NCBI GenBank assembly: GCA_003427395.1
Contig: BFEA01000382.1
Location: 1,335,834 to 1,385,875 of the forward strand
Source: Chara braunii
Lineage: Eukaryota > Streptophyta > Charophyceae > Charales > Characeae
Direction of reading: 5' to 3'
Length of the DNA: 50,042 bases
The notes under the pieces are model-generated. The model did no database searches and was not told the DNA's origin. It saw only the letters and a list, made by a program, of their open reading frames with translations. Below, in pieces: positions 1 through 10,764 of the stretch. How positions within the stretch are numbered: position 1 is the first letter of the stretch; each line of letters opens with the position of its first letter. The translations under genes and the position numbers were made by a program.

Positions 1-270
1 GTGAAGTGGTGAAGATAGTGAACACCCTGAAACGACCCCCCTCCCCCACCGGCTTGCCACCCCAACCTATGACGAAAAACGTGAAGTACGTGAAATGGTG
101 AAGATAGTGAACACCCTGATGAAAAACGTGAAATACGTGAAGTGGTGAAGATAGTGAACAACCTGAAACGACCTGCGCTCTACCGGCTTACCACTTGAAC
201 CTACAATGAAAAAAATAAAAAAGTGAAAGTGGTGAAGAAAGTCAACACCCTGAAACGACCCGCCCTCTCC
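1..270. repeat. imperfect tandem repeat (GTGAAG-rich)
   Basis: About four degenerate copies of a unit containing GTGGTGAAGATAGTGAACA followed by CCCTGAAACGACC are seen at about 1, 80, 128 and 221. Some copies carry an extra C-rich spacer and one lacks it. The + strand is purine-rich throughout. No coding potential is evident; the short frame opening at 223 is a by-product of the repeat. The left edge lies outside the window. Confidence 0.75.
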
Positions 271-487
271 CAGAAGATCAAGGGTAGGCAGGGGGTTGTT
301 TTAGGGTTTTCACTTTCTTCAACACTTCAACCTTTTCACGTTATTCATCATTCCGACCTCCTCTTGCAGCAACATCGTGAAATTTTTAAAAAAATGAAGA
401 TCCTAAAATTTTCAGTTAGGCGAAAACCATGAAAATTATGAAGTTTCGAAGAGGTGAAAAGGTGGACAACATTATGAGAGAGACTCA
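271..487. other. non-repetitive AT-rich spacer
   Basis: This links the two minisatellites. It holds only short frames and stretches such as GTGAAATTTTTAAAAAAATG that look like decayed pieces of the flanking GTGAA repeat. I see no gene, RNA or regulatory site. Confidence 0.5.
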
Positions 488-612
488 ATGTTCACCACGA
501 AAAACCTACTCCTCACCATGAACAACCTACTCCTCATCATGAACAACCTACTCCTCACCATGAAGAACACACTCCTCATCATGAATAACACACTCCGCAT
601 CATGAATTCAGA
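488..612. repeat. 21-bp minisatellite
   Basis: Five to six copies of a 21-bp unit, ATGAACAACCTACTCCTCA plus two bases, in tandem. The last copies diverge (AACACACTCC). Because 21 is divisible by three, the + strand stays open and would encode a seven-residue MNNLLLx repeat within the frame 488-775. That frame has no other protein-like feature, so I treat it as repeat-generated. Confidence 0.85.
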
Positions 613-719
613 GCAAACAAAAGATCACAAATTTTCGACTTCAGAATTTTCATTACCGAATTTTCAAGTGCCCGTTAACCGGTTGTGGTCGACGACGAAG
701 AAATACAACGTCAACTTTA
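613..719. other. spacer between minisatellite and palindrome-rich repeat
   Basis: Unique-looking sequence without a supported feature. Its end (GACGACGAAGAAATACAACGT) resembles 1087-1107 upstream of the second copy of the next repeat, so the repeat unit may begin near 690. Confidence 0.4.
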
Positions 720-1293
720 CCCCGCTCTCAAGTTCGGATGCATCCGAACATTGCCCCGATCTTCTTCTGCCATGAGTTTTCCTACTTATCGATCATGCGT
801 CTTTCTAAATGAATGGACATTGAAGGATCCGAGCACACCAGGGGTACACCCCTGCCTCGGATTGATCCTAGCCACTTCGTGGCTACCTTTTTGTGAAATT
901 CGGATGGATACGACCACACCACTGTGAAGTTCGGATGCATCCGAACCACGCCGGTGAAGTCGACCATCCCCTTGAGAAGTTTGGATGAATCCGGACCACA
1001 AAGGGGTTGCACACCTGCCTCGGCTCCATCAACGGTCTAGGGGTCTGTAACGTGGTCTTGGACCCCGCGACACCGGTAAATACGAATAGCGAGGAAATAC
1101 AACGTCGACCTCATCCCGCAGTCATGTTCCGATGCATCCGAACCTTCCCGTGATCTTCTTCTGCCATGTTTCTTACTTCTCGATCATGCGTCTTTCTTAA
1201 TGAAAATACATTTAAGGGTGCGAGCACACTGGGGGCACACCCCCACCTCGGATTGATCCGAACCATATCGGATTGTTCTCTGCAACTCAAGAA

Positions 1294-1330
<37 letters not shown>

Positions 1331-1660
1331 CCCACGGTGAATATGTACTCACCGACCACACCAATGTGAAGTTTGGATGAAGCCGAACCATACGAGTGAA
1401 GACGACCTTCCCCTTGTGAAGTTCAGATGAATTCGAACCACAAAAGGGTTAGACACATGCCTCGACTCCATCAACTTCGACCTTGCCTAGCTATTAGGTT
1501 CGGATCCATCCGAATCAACGGTTTGGCAATCTGCTCACTCAATTCGGCCCTGCCACTGAATACCCCTGTTAATTTCGGATGCATCCGGACCTTCCAACGA
1601 TCTTCTTCTGCCATGAGTGTTCTTCATGCTCGATCATGCGTCTTTCTAAATGAATAGACA
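720..1660. repeat. ~0.4-kb tandem repeat, three copies, palindrome-rich
   Basis: Three copies start with the palindrome TTCGGATGCATCCGAA (or a one-base variant) at 733, 1127 and 1574. Each is followed by a GATCTTCTTCTGCCATG segment and CGATCATGCGTCTTTCT. Spacing is 394 and 447 bp; the longer second unit contains foreign DNA (1268-1350). The third copy is truncated near 1657. Related palindromes also occur at 930, 980, 1372, 1422 and 1499. No convincing ORF is present. A hairpin TAGCCAC-TTC-GTGGCTA (869-885) is found only in copy 1. Confidence 0.8.
1268..1350 (+). pseudogene. fragment of mitochondrial small-subunit rRNA gene
   Basis: The segment contains GTTGGAATCGCTAGTAATCG followed by CGGATCAGCAT and GGTGAATATGTAC. 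This is the highly conserved 3' part of bacterial-type SSU rRNA (helices 43-44). GAACATGAAGTTGG and GTGAATATGTAC fit plant mitochondrial rrn18 better than plastid or most bacterial versions, as far as I remember them. A few substitutions are present (GCATCCCACGG where GCATGCCGCGG is expected). Only about 83 bp are present and flanking rRNA sequence is missing, so this is not a functional gene. It sits inside copy 2 of the surrounding repeat and replaces about 40 bp found in copy 1, as expected for organelle DNA captured at a break. Confidence 0.85.
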
Positions 1661-1984
1661 TGATTCTTTATTTCTCGCCTAGACAAAATTTCCTCAAGAC
1701 GTCTTGCCTCCTGTCATTGTGCCTTTACGCCGTCGTTCTGCCAGGAGAACGCTCCTTCGACAATTTGTGTTCGTGTGCGACCTTGCGTTCTGTGAAGGGA
1801 AGTGTGATGATGACGAGTTCACTTGCCCGAACTTTCTCTCTGGAAACGTATTGCCTTTTCCATGGTTTGGATTAATCTGAAACTGGCAGTTACCCTCCTT
1901 CGCGATCAGGTCCGTCATCCACTGACATCGAACCACCACTGAACTTCGCGGTTTTCAGGTCCCGGTGTATGGTGGTCGTCGTAG
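1661..1984. other. no supported feature
   Basis: Short frames exist on both strands but none shows domain-like composition or repeats elsewhere in the window. I see nothing I can name. Confidence 0.4.
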
Positions 1985-3715
1985 GTGTTGTGGGTTGAGG
2001 TTAATGTTAGGACATGCTCGAGTTCTCGATCGCTCCGTCTTATGTGTGTTGAGTGTCCTAAGTGGATGTGTATTCAATTGCTTCGCATGTTTCAGGGAAT
2101 AACTACTCAAGGAGAAACCCACTCCACTAGTGGTTCTGCCCCGCTTGGGAAGGAACCTCGAAGGACGACGTCGACACCGGTCAGGGCTACGAGTCGGGGA
2201 GGTGTCGGTGGGGAGGAACAACGAGGGGCTCAAAACCTGTGGTGCGACTACAAAAAGCGTGTCTGGTATGTGGATTGAGCCTGCCAGGACGCCTCCAACG
2301 TGGTGAAACCTCGATGCGAGTCAGTCTTGTTCCTCGCCGGTCACGGCGATACAATGCGTCTCGCATGGTCCATCATTGAGTGGGCAGATGAAGGCGATGA
2401 CATTATATGGTTTACCTTGCGGAAGCTGTACCGAAGTGATGGGTCCGTCGACGAACTCGCAAAAGGATGCAAGGTTTCTGGGAAGATGTTTGAGGGTTAC
2501 GACGAGAGTACGATGACTTTGCCCTTCTTCGTCCCATTAGCGCCAGACCATGATGGAGCCTTCAACGTGAAAGCCTTCCTCGAGGTTTGGTCAGGTACAT
2601 TCCGCCCTAGCCATGGCATGAGCGTGGACTTTAGGACATCGATAAGTGGTCCTGTAGGGTTCGCGGGAGGAGACCATTTTGGCGAAGGTGTGGGAGGGGA
2701 GCGTGGACTGCCCGATACGCCTCCTGATCCACGAGTGGGCATGTCGGACGACTCGGAGGACGAGCGTGCTCGTGCGTCTTTGAAACCGGGCTTGCAGGGA
2801 TCTCGCCGCCAAGGTTTGCTTGGGGAGTCGCCAATTCAAACGTCGCTTGAAGGGGGCGTTCGCGAACGGATGGAATAGGCCTCGGGATCAAGGTCCCCCC
2901 GTCGCCTCGTAGACATGATCGGTGATTTGGTTCGTGGCAGGAAGGTGGTCGAGTTGTCAACGGGCGTTCGACCAGGTGGCTCGCAGGTTCGAGAGGTGAG
3001 CGGGATAGACGAGACGACTCGGTCGGCCCGTCGTGCTCCTATACATCTGTAGACGGAGGCGAGCCCTCAACGAGAAGCAGGTGGGAACGTTGCCGGTGAC
3101 GAGGAGCTACTCGAGTTGGGGGCGATTTGTGAGAGCTCGCCTGAAACGACTCAGTCGGAAGGCAAGCGCAACTTGCCAGTTGACAAAATGCGGGAGGGAG
3201 TAGCGACTATGAAAAGACAAAGAAAAGGAGGAAGTGGTTGGACGTCGACGACACAAGAACGCGATTCCCTTGAGAAGAGGAAAAGGGTTGGAGGGGGGGA
3301 TGATACGCCGAAAGACTCCTCGACACGGCGAAGAACCGGTGAGTCTTCCGGGAAGAGGTCGAAGTCGACGAACGAGAAGAAAGCAGATGAGGGCGACACC
3401 GGGGAGGGGGACGACGACGTGGAGGTTAACCTAAATACATTTAACCTTTACAAAGCGTTCTTCCTAGAGATAACGACGGGGATGCAGAAGGACGTTGTGT
3501 TGCACGTCCATCCTGAAAGAATCTTGCATATCCCAGAATGGGAAGACACGTACAACCACCGATCCTTGGACAAGTTCCTTATGGATACCAACGAGGCGGT
3601 TATGATTGACTGCTACCAACGTCAAGACATGAGATATACGAAGCCGACTTTCGTTCTGGATCTGATCGTCGTGCCACAGGAGAAGGACAAACCTGCTGTG
3701 CGAGTTGTCGCGCGT
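1985..3715 (+). pseudogene. decayed gene of unknown function, truncated by a repeat insertion
   Basis: One frame stays protein-like for about 575 codons and is interrupted only by TGA at 2276, TAG at 2876 and TAG at 3050. The first stop lies in RVWYVD-stop-ACQDAS. The N-terminal third contains a folded-looking segment (SVLFLAGHGDT, LAWSIIEWADEGDDIIWFTL). The middle is rich in R, S, G and D. Near 3190-3420 is a lysine/arginine-rich stretch resembling nuclear-localisation sequence. The last 90 codons look globular again (ERILHIPEWEDTYNHRSLDK). The frame runs straight into the 5.2-kb repeat at 3716, where the reading becomes meaningless. I do not recognise the family. It could be a host gene or an ORF of another mobile element. 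The true start is unknown; ATGs occur at 2088 and 2354 among others. Confidence 0.6.
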
Positions 3716-4080
3716 TGTCGGAGGGCGCCACAACTCGGCCCTCCTCTGTGTGCCAGGCTCCGGCTCGGTACCAGCGCCCTGCTCAGAAGCCTATGGCTCG
3801 TCGGGCTGTTTCCGAACCTCCGTTGTTTTCTTGGTGTACCTGGATTATGCCCTGTTATGGACTGGTCTAGTTAGTGTGCACCTCAGCAAAATGATTGGGG
3901 GTGCACCACTGGGCTTTCCATTGGTCCACGCAGGCTCGGCGCCCAGCTGTACAGCAGGGCACTACCGGCCTGTAGCCGTGGTAGCCGCCGGGTTCGCCCA
4001 GGGACGCGAATGTAGAGGGACCGGCGCGGTCTTTTCTACTACGTGCCGAGTGCCCTTTAGTCGGGTTATGGGTTAGATGC

Positions 4081-4954
4081 ATGGGTTTCTCTGATCACTG
4101 TCAGACAAAAGAAGGCTAGGTAAAATGGGAAGAAGAGAAAAACGAAAAGAAAAGGGAAAGAAAGTCGTGCGTCGGATTTATTAGCTGATTTAGACTCTCG
4201 CCTTAGTTCATGATGACCCGACGACGTATGGCAGCAATAGCGTTATAACTTTTTTCCCTTTCTTAGTTTTATTGCTACTGTTATCGGTATTATTACTACT
4301 GTTATTAAGATTATTTTCGATTTCCTTTTATCTAAATCTTCCTTCTGTCTTTTCACGGGGAGGCCAATGGTTCAAGTTTCGGACTCTGGTCTGAGTGGCC
4401 CGAACTGGTCGACTTTTCACTTGTCGCCTGTGTCTGATCTTCCAGATGAGCGCCGTGCTGGTAGAACCCCAAAAAGAGGGGCAACCCGCGGTCGCTTTGG
4501 TAGGAGGTTTATCACCCCCCATACCGGGTCATAAGCCCCCTCCTTGCCATGGGACACAGGTGCCCAACAGTTGAAGACTAGTGACGTGTCTTAAAGTGGG
4601 GAAGTAGACTATAGGGACCCTGTTATGGGATCGCTGCGGGTCAGTCGTTTCAGACAGGCTGAGAAGGCAGACAAGTGCAGGCAAAAGTTGTTTCTTTGGT
4701 AATGATCACTGATGCTTTGTTCTAAATTAATACTTTGGACGCTAGACAATACGAACTGTGCGAAGATACCCCGATATTAGACTCTATAAAAGCGGTCCTT
4801 GCATTGATAGGTAGTGGCGGATTTATGCCACTGCTCGACAGTTTCAGAAGGCGGGATAGTGATACTGCTATTTTGGGGAGGCCATGGTCACCTGTGCCCG
4901 ACTAGTCAGTCTCTTGAGTGGATAGAGTGAACGAGGGACTGTCTGTGTGGGTCT
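4081..4954. other. non-coding part of the 5.2-kb repeat, copy A
   Basis: Holds a purine-rich stretch near 4125-4165, a T-rich, TTATTACTACTGTTATTA-like segment near 4255-4325, and a GC-richer block with short hairpin-prone runs near 4340-4620. The same order is kept in copy B. No reading frame is preserved between the two copies here. Confidence 0.5.
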
Positions 4955-5434
4955 GTGGTAAGGGTTGAGGCTAGTTTGTCGGAAGGCGGCTATGGCGCCC
5001 AAACCACGATCTTGCACTACGGGGGAGACGAAGTCAGGTTGAAGGTAAGAGTAGAAGGGGGTAAGGAAGAAGAAATGAGGGGAGATCAGAGGTTACAATT
5101 GACTATCACACAGGCGAAGACCCGAGCGATGAGGAGGTGTATGAGAGACGGGGATACGGCGGATATCCAGCTGACCATTGAATATCACGAGGCTGAAACC
5201 TCGACTGATACAGCGGAACGAGAACAGCAACACCTGGATTGGGACTCAGATGCGGAGAGCGACGCTAGTGATTTGGAGGCAGAGACCTTGTCCTGGCAAG
5301 GGTTGGACCAGATTCGCAGGAACCACCCGCTGGCGAGGACGGAGGAAGATGGCCCGAAGGTCAGTTCGGAGTCGGCAGTGAGAGAGAAAACGACGTCAGC
5401 GGAGGCTGAGCAATCAAGGACAGAAGGCCTGTAG
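4955..5434 (+). pseudogene. ORF inside the 5.2-kb repeat (copy A), possible module protein
   Basis: The open frame from the GTG at 4955 encodes 159 residues. Its core reads LHYGGDEVRLKVRV, then a helix-like LTITQAKTRAMRRCMRD, then ADIQLTIEYHEAE, and it ends in an acidic, polar tail. The strand-helix-strand pattern resembles the modules upstream of gag in Elements 1 and 2. Copy B keeps the same frame and has an extra N-terminal segment beginning MARNYGLHGYRPDFW. Copy A has lost about 80 bp there, so its real start is gone. Both copies follow one frame despite roughly 10% divergence, which argues that the sequence was once coding. I do not recognise the family. Confidence 0.5.
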
Positions 5435-5639
5435 AGTGTAAGAGAGGTCGCGCGAGGCGGTTACACGTGTGAGAGCAGTGCCTTAGTACACGTTCAGGGG
5501 ACGACTGCAGTAGGGCAGGGTGAAGGGGATCGCACGAGAGAGCAGAGAGAAAGCTGACTCAATGCAGTCGATGTCAACCGCTGCCTGCATGTTTTTCGAG
5601 GAGCGTTCGTATTTGCCGAAGGGTAATGGGTTTAATGTT

Positions 5640-6048
5640 GCCTTGGGGCCGTGAGTTAAGGCGCGAAAGAGGGGACATTTTCATAAAGAGTGTGGATTGA
5701 TGAGCGGTGGGTTATACTGCCGTAAGACCAAGCACGAGCAAAAGGAGGGAGAAGGAAAGAAAGCGGCGCACGTCAATAAGGAAAAGGGGGACTTGTGAGC
5801 CCAAAGAGGGAGGCGGAAGAAAGATATCGTGCGGTCCTTGGCAACATCGCTTTTCCCAGCAAGAAGATGCAGACTCCTTCGGGCTAGAGTGCGGTAGCGC
5901 ATGCAAGCCTCATCCGTACTTGCCGCGGTATCCATCCCTGCGCATGGGTTCACTCATTATCAATGTAGGTCCCCAGGCATGGTCAGAGAAGGGAAGGGGA
6001 AGCTCTATCGGCTGCGAAGACGTCAAGTCTTGGGAGGAGCTGAGTTGA
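5640..6048 (+). pseudogene. degraded basic ORF in the 5.2-kb repeat, copy A
   Basis: A frame around 5655-5800 reads KRGHFHKECGLMSGG and then a lysine-rich stretch. The GHFHKEC part resembles the last half of a CCHC zinc knuckle (H-x4-C), but the first two cysteines are not visible. A second frame, offset by a frameshift near 5795, continues with PWQHRFSQQEDADSFG up to 6048. Copy B joins the two parts differently (42067-42444). Probably the relic of a nucleic-acid-binding protein, with low certainty. Confidence 0.35.
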
Positions 6049-8973
6049 TGTGATACATGGTTTGATAACTAGACCATTAAGTAAGAACTCACTTGGCGTT
6101 GACTGTGTCGTCACTGCGCTCCATCAATCAAGGGAGACAATGCGGTTGTCAGTAGAGGGACCTGTGTACTTGTCAGTGCGTGAAGTTTCTCGTGGCTGAC
6201 TTTGTACGAGAATTAGTGATGCCTCCTGTTTTCTTCTAAGGAGTGATTTAAAATCGAGGTGCTAAGAAAAGGAGAGCAAGCGATACCATAGGGATATTCA
6301 GTGAGCTACGTGACAACTACAAGGAGTAAGAACGAGACTTGTAGACATGTACGAGAAGCTATGAGATCAACGCTAATGATATCTCTTGAGCCTCCTCTTG
6401 AACTACTGTGTCACACTCACTCTGATTTCCTCTCTAAGATTGGAAGTGATTCAACACGCGGAATGCTGGTAACGTAAACTCACGTATCAACTCTGACTGG
6501 TCTGAGTACTGTATAAAGTGAAGCATTGTAATATAGGGACTTTGACGCCGAATAACTAATTGGGGATGACATTCTAGCCACGTGCACCTTGATTACACCA
6601 CCTGTTGGCAGGGGTTCAGTGATGGATTTAATTTCTTAAAAGGGGATGAAATGTATCGGATCGTTGTCGTCATCAGCATACCAAGGGTTGTCATCGGAGC
6701 TTTTGGTTACAATCGTTGTAGTCTTGAGTAACGAGTTAAGAGCGAGAGAGCACGGCGATGTAAGCTTGCTGTTGAAGTACAATTGAGTATTGATTTGCGC
6801 GGTGCTTTTAGTTTCACTAGCTTGCCCCTTGTGCTCAAATTTCCACCGTTATCATCAGTGTTGATTGGTCTTGTTGGTATTTACCCTTAGTCAGAAATGA
6901 ATGACAAAGAAGAGTGGTAGGAGGTGTGCGTAGAGATCAGGCATATATACTACGTACTCTCACATGTTTTAAGATAATCCCTTCTTGTTTCTTCCCCAGG
7001 GTGGTGAAAAGAAAGGTCAAAGTGTCAATCGGATGCGAACTATATAGTGCTCATATAAGATTTCTCTCAATAGCGTGTGTTTCTCTTGTGAGCGATATTG
7101 TTTGCAGAACTTGTGTTCTCACAAGAGGGTTTGGTTCACCCCATACAATTAAACAACTCCCATTGCTCACCCTCTTTCGATTGAGTACTTGAAATGTTTT
7201 TTTTATTTATTGTGAGTGCAAAATTCAGGAAAGGGAAAGAGAAGCTGCCCTGAGTTCTACCACTAGGAACGAGTGAAAGACATCGAGATTCGTGAAATCC
7301 TAGTAAGCGACCTATGAGAACTGGGTCGAATCGATAGCATTCCTCCGAGAACCTCATTATCTTTTGCTGGGATTGATGAGCGGGGGAAATAATTTATTTT
7401 TTTTAAATTGCTTACCTTCTAGCCAAGTACATGCTAAATGGGGATTAGCAAGAGGAAGATCTAAAAGTGCGAGGTTCTAATTAGGTTGTCCGAACATCAA
7501 TTAATGAATAAGCAATCGAAGACGTTTGAGTTTGATAGTGTCTGGCATCGAGTATAGTTTGACTGTGAGAACTACAGAGAAGATGAATTTTCTTACTTCT
7601 GTAAGAATCTGTTTTTTTTTTTGTCAGTTGGCTCCTTCTGATGACGAGATAGAGACTTGAAATTATATATATATGAATAAACATACTTCCATGTATATAC
7701 ATACGTATAGCTCTCAATTCCTAGATACTGAGGGTATATCCCTTCAAAGCGGCTCTTGTACTAAATGCTCTTCTTGAAGACTGTTGTCCCAGGTAGGATC
7801 AATGACCTTAGAAGAAACGCTGAGAAGTACTCTTGCAAAACTGAGTTACGTGCGAACCAGATGATCTATGAGCAGGACTTAACGTGCTGTTAAATTGAGT
7901 CTTGTCATGACAATCCTATGTGAACCAGGCTCCACAGAATATGTATATGTATATATGTTAGCGAACTGGCTTCTAGCTCACAGTACACACTGGTGAGGAG
8001 GTGCTTGTAGTCGAGGCAATCTTGTTGAGCCTTTGTGTTAAGCCGAGAGCTATATGGTTCGGGACAGACTGTCTACGCTAAGAATCCCTTTATTCAGCGC
8101 TGGAAGTGTGGGCACTGAGAAGTCCGTACTGAGCACAGAGGTCACTGGCCATGGTCATGGTATTTCACTCAGTACACGAACAATGATGTGTCCTACTTGT
8201 ACTCTGAGCAGCGCGTGCAGATGAGCAGTAACTCAGCGCCCTCATATCTTACGTGGACTGAAGTCTTGCCTTTTTGAACCAGAAAAGAATGTTTGTGTTG
8301 CGCAGATGTATGGGCATACAACGTCATGACTCTTGCAAAATCATCCTCGATTCGCCACGACTAGAGTATGTGTCGAGTGGGCCTTTAAAATGGTCTAGGT
8401 TGGATGATTACGACCTGCTCGGCAAGTAATGTAGTTAATAGTCGAACCTGGTTCTACTCGCGGGTCTGAAGAGAACATTTGGCCCTCCGTCTAAAGCTAT
8501 CAGACTAGCCTCTGGGTGAGTATCAAGCCCTGAGTTCCCCGTTGTTAAGCATAGGCGTAGTTCGGTACGTTGGTTCTACAACACATATGGGCCTCGTTCC
8601 CTATACTCGAAATTACTACGTCTTACACCAGCGAGTTCTATCCGTGAAAATACAACACCAAGAACGAAAGTGCTTAGCAGAAAATGATCTTTCTTTGGCC
8701 TGGAACTCAACGCCGATGAAGTGAGCTATATTCAAAGTGGTGTTAATTATGTTAGGGAAAAGAGAACAGACTGTGTATGTCGTTCGGTGCAAAGACGGAG
8801 AAGTTGCATCAAAATTCTTGATACCTTCCGCTGCTAAGATCGGATGGGGACTAGTTGAAACTAGGACTCTTTGTGCCTAATGGGAGTGTAATCTACCAGT
8901 ATAGGAAAATAAATCTTACTCCTTCCGGATCAAACGTGAGACAATCGGCCTTCAATTAAGTAATTAGGCGACA
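6049..8973. other. non-coding right part of the 5.2-kb repeat, copy A
   Basis: About 2.9 kb without a supported ORF. It contains a T11 run near 7610, an AT dinucleotide stretch with ATATATATATG near 7665-7710, and many short TGAGTA/ACTCAGT-type motifs. The segments align with 42445-45254. In copy B about 65 bp corresponding to the region after 7000 are missing (junction near 43375). No tRNA- or rRNA-like structure was noticed. Confidence 0.5.
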
Positions 8974-9163
8974 TTCATCCAGCACTCGATCAGTACTCGG
9001 GGTCAAGTTACTCGAAAACTTCCGTCCGAGTCAATCAGCATCAAACCGTTATCACTTACGCTTGAGACCAAGATCGATTGAACAGTACCTTTCCTTAAAG
9101 AGACACTTGAAAAGTTTCAACATCTCCTTGATCCATTAGCTCAGTCCAATCACTCTCAACGCA

Positions 9164-9390
9164 ATGGATCCTAGAAGAGGGATGAGAAGTGATGACACAG
9201 TAAGGGTGACCTGCACTCTGTACCTGGGGCCGAATAGAAGGTTGGGAAGAAAGAGCAATTGGGTACCTTAACCATCAAACGAGATTCATGATGGAATACG
9301 CCTTGACGCTGGTGGAAGACCAGACAAAGATAAAGTACACCTACTACCTTTACGGGGCCGACGAAAAACTGCATAACACCCTTCATCAGT
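9164..9390 (+). pseudogene. remnant of small module protein
   Basis: From the ATG at 9164 the frame reads DDTVRVTCTLYLGPNRR and stops at TAA. A neighbouring frame continues FMMEYALTLVEDQ and TKIKYTYYLYGADEK. With one frameshift this gives the same strand-helix-strand pattern as the modules farther downstream. It lies directly to the right of the 5.2-kb repeat. No other part of a gene is visible between 8974 and 9164. Confidence 0.4.
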
Positions 9391-9614
9391 AGGATCTGTT
9401 GAGGAAGCGAGAAAGGTTGTGGCTAGCGATGAGTAAAATGATTTTGTCATCAATTTCGGGAGAAACGAGCATGCATCTAGTTGAAGTGAACTAGGAAAGA
9501 CAGACCAGATTAGAAATTTGTCACAATCAGACACGTTACGTTACCAGAGCATGATCAGCAATAAGACCAACCAAGAAAGCTGAGAAAGTCGGAAAGATAG
9601 CAACTATTATACAC
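9391..9614. other. gap between module remnants
   Basis: Short broken frames continue (LRKRERLWLAMSKMIL near 9415), suggesting decayed coding sequence. Nothing can be assigned. Confidence 0.3.
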
Positions 9615-10097
9615 ATGAGTACAGTTCAGTCTTTTCCCATTAGCAAGTCGGTGTTGACCAACCTTAATCAAATTGCACTTAGGGAGGCAATTCAGTATCA
9701 GTTTGTCAGTGCGAACAGATTTAAGAAGAGGGATCTGTCAATCTTCGTTGTTCTCACAAGTTTTGCAGAGAGTACCATCTATGATCTGAGATCCTATTTA
9801 AAGAAAGGCAAGGAAACCCATGAGAACTTTGACTAAGTCTGGATTGCAGCAAACGGGTACCTTGAAGAGAGAAAAAAAAAGTTTGATGGAAGTGGTGCTA
9901 AGCTGATCCACAGCTCTGGACCAAAGCTCTATTCAGACTACCCCAAGCCTCCAGTACCCTTCATCCTCATAGACGACTCTCACTGGGGTGACTTGATCGA
10001 TCTTGCCAAGAGGTACATCTCCCCTGTTACGGTTGATTACGAGGCAGTGACTGAACCCTTAGATTTCCAGCATCTCAGGCGAAGGGTTTTCTCATGA
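9615..10097 (+). pseudogene. YDV-type module protein, one stop
   Basis: ATG at 9615. The frame reads FVVLTSFAESTIYDLRSYLK, then TAA at 9834, then WIAANGYLEERKKKF, PPVPFILIDDSHWGDLIDLA, and ends at TGA 10095. It aligns by eye with the better copies at 11648, 11992 and 28929: a hydrophobic strand before YD[VL]R.Y, a helix with W..A....EE+.K, a PP[VL]P segment and a DDxW motif. It lies upstream of the Element 1 primer-binding site, so it either belongs to another element or to an unusually long LTR. Function unknown. Confidence 0.5.
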
Positions 10098-10760
10098 CCA
10101 TACCTTCCAACTCTATGGGAGGAGTCTTGTGCTATGGTTGACTTCCGTATCATAGGACTTAGCTGGAAGTGTTCGGAACTAGCAGGTTTCAGGTGGCTCT
10201 ACATCCAGAGACCTCAACCTCAGAGAGTACGGAGACATGGCATGAAGCACAAGATACATATAACAAAATGAGAGATTGAGAGTGTGACCCAGAGGGATGA
10301 GTGAGGACTCGAGATTAGTGTTGGTCATACTCTCTTCAATGTGTACTTTCTAAGACTGTTATGAGTTCTCATTCTTCGCTCACTCAATCTTGTCATTGCT
10401 CAAGTCAGTCATTCTTGCCTTTTGCATTGTCGTTGCTGATAATTGCATTTCTCTGCTGATTCTGTCATGGTTCTCAAAGTTAGTAAACTGACAAAATTGA
10501 TGCATGCATGACATACCAGAATTTTATGATCATTATCTGCAAGATTCTTGCTGTTCTGAATCAAAATAAAAGATTCCTGAGACCAGGGACTGGCGAAGAC
10601 CGCAATTGAAGGGTCTCGCTCGAAGCTGGACGCACACAACAGGAAGGGATTTGCATTATTTAATTTATTTTATTTATTGCAAGCGACAACCAAAATCCTG
10701 CGTGACAGTCTGTTGGCTTTCTGGTCGCCCGTAGAGGCGCGGCTGGGAAAAAATGCGACA
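10098..10760 (+). repeat. probable end of the 5' LTR of Element 1
   Basis: The sequence ends TGCGACA four bases before a perfect primer-binding site. The CGACA terminus matches the termini of the other LTR-like repeats in this window. The last 130 bp contain an AT-rich stretch (TTTAATTTATTTTATTTATT near 10655-10680) and GC-rich hairpin-prone sequence, compatible with an R-U5 region. The left end of this LTR is not determined: no second copy was found downstream of the Element 1 integrase, so I cannot delimit it by comparison. Confidence 0.45.
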
Positions 10761-10764
10761 AAAA

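Larger units (their letters stand above)
3716..8973. repeat. 5.2-kb LTR-like repeat, copy A
   Basis: Homologous over its whole length and in the same orientation to 40048-45254. The shared sequence begins TGTCGGAGGGCGC and ends GGCGACA, so the ends form the inverted repeat TGTCG...CGACA, the same termini as the LTRs of Element 2. Homology stops sharply at both ends apart from a shared TTCA on the right. Sampled stretches differ by roughly 10% by eye. No target-site duplication is visible (CGCGT left, TTCAT right). It could be one LTR of an outer element whose partner is copy B, or a solo LTR. Insertion on the left cuts off the gene ending at 3715. Confidence 0.7.

Noticed and set aside
3711-8978. 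5-bp target-site duplication around the 5.2-kb copies
   Set aside because: Flanks are CGCGT and TTCAT for copy A, TATTA and TTCAA for copy B. No combination gives a duplication; the shared TTCA is on the same side of both copies.
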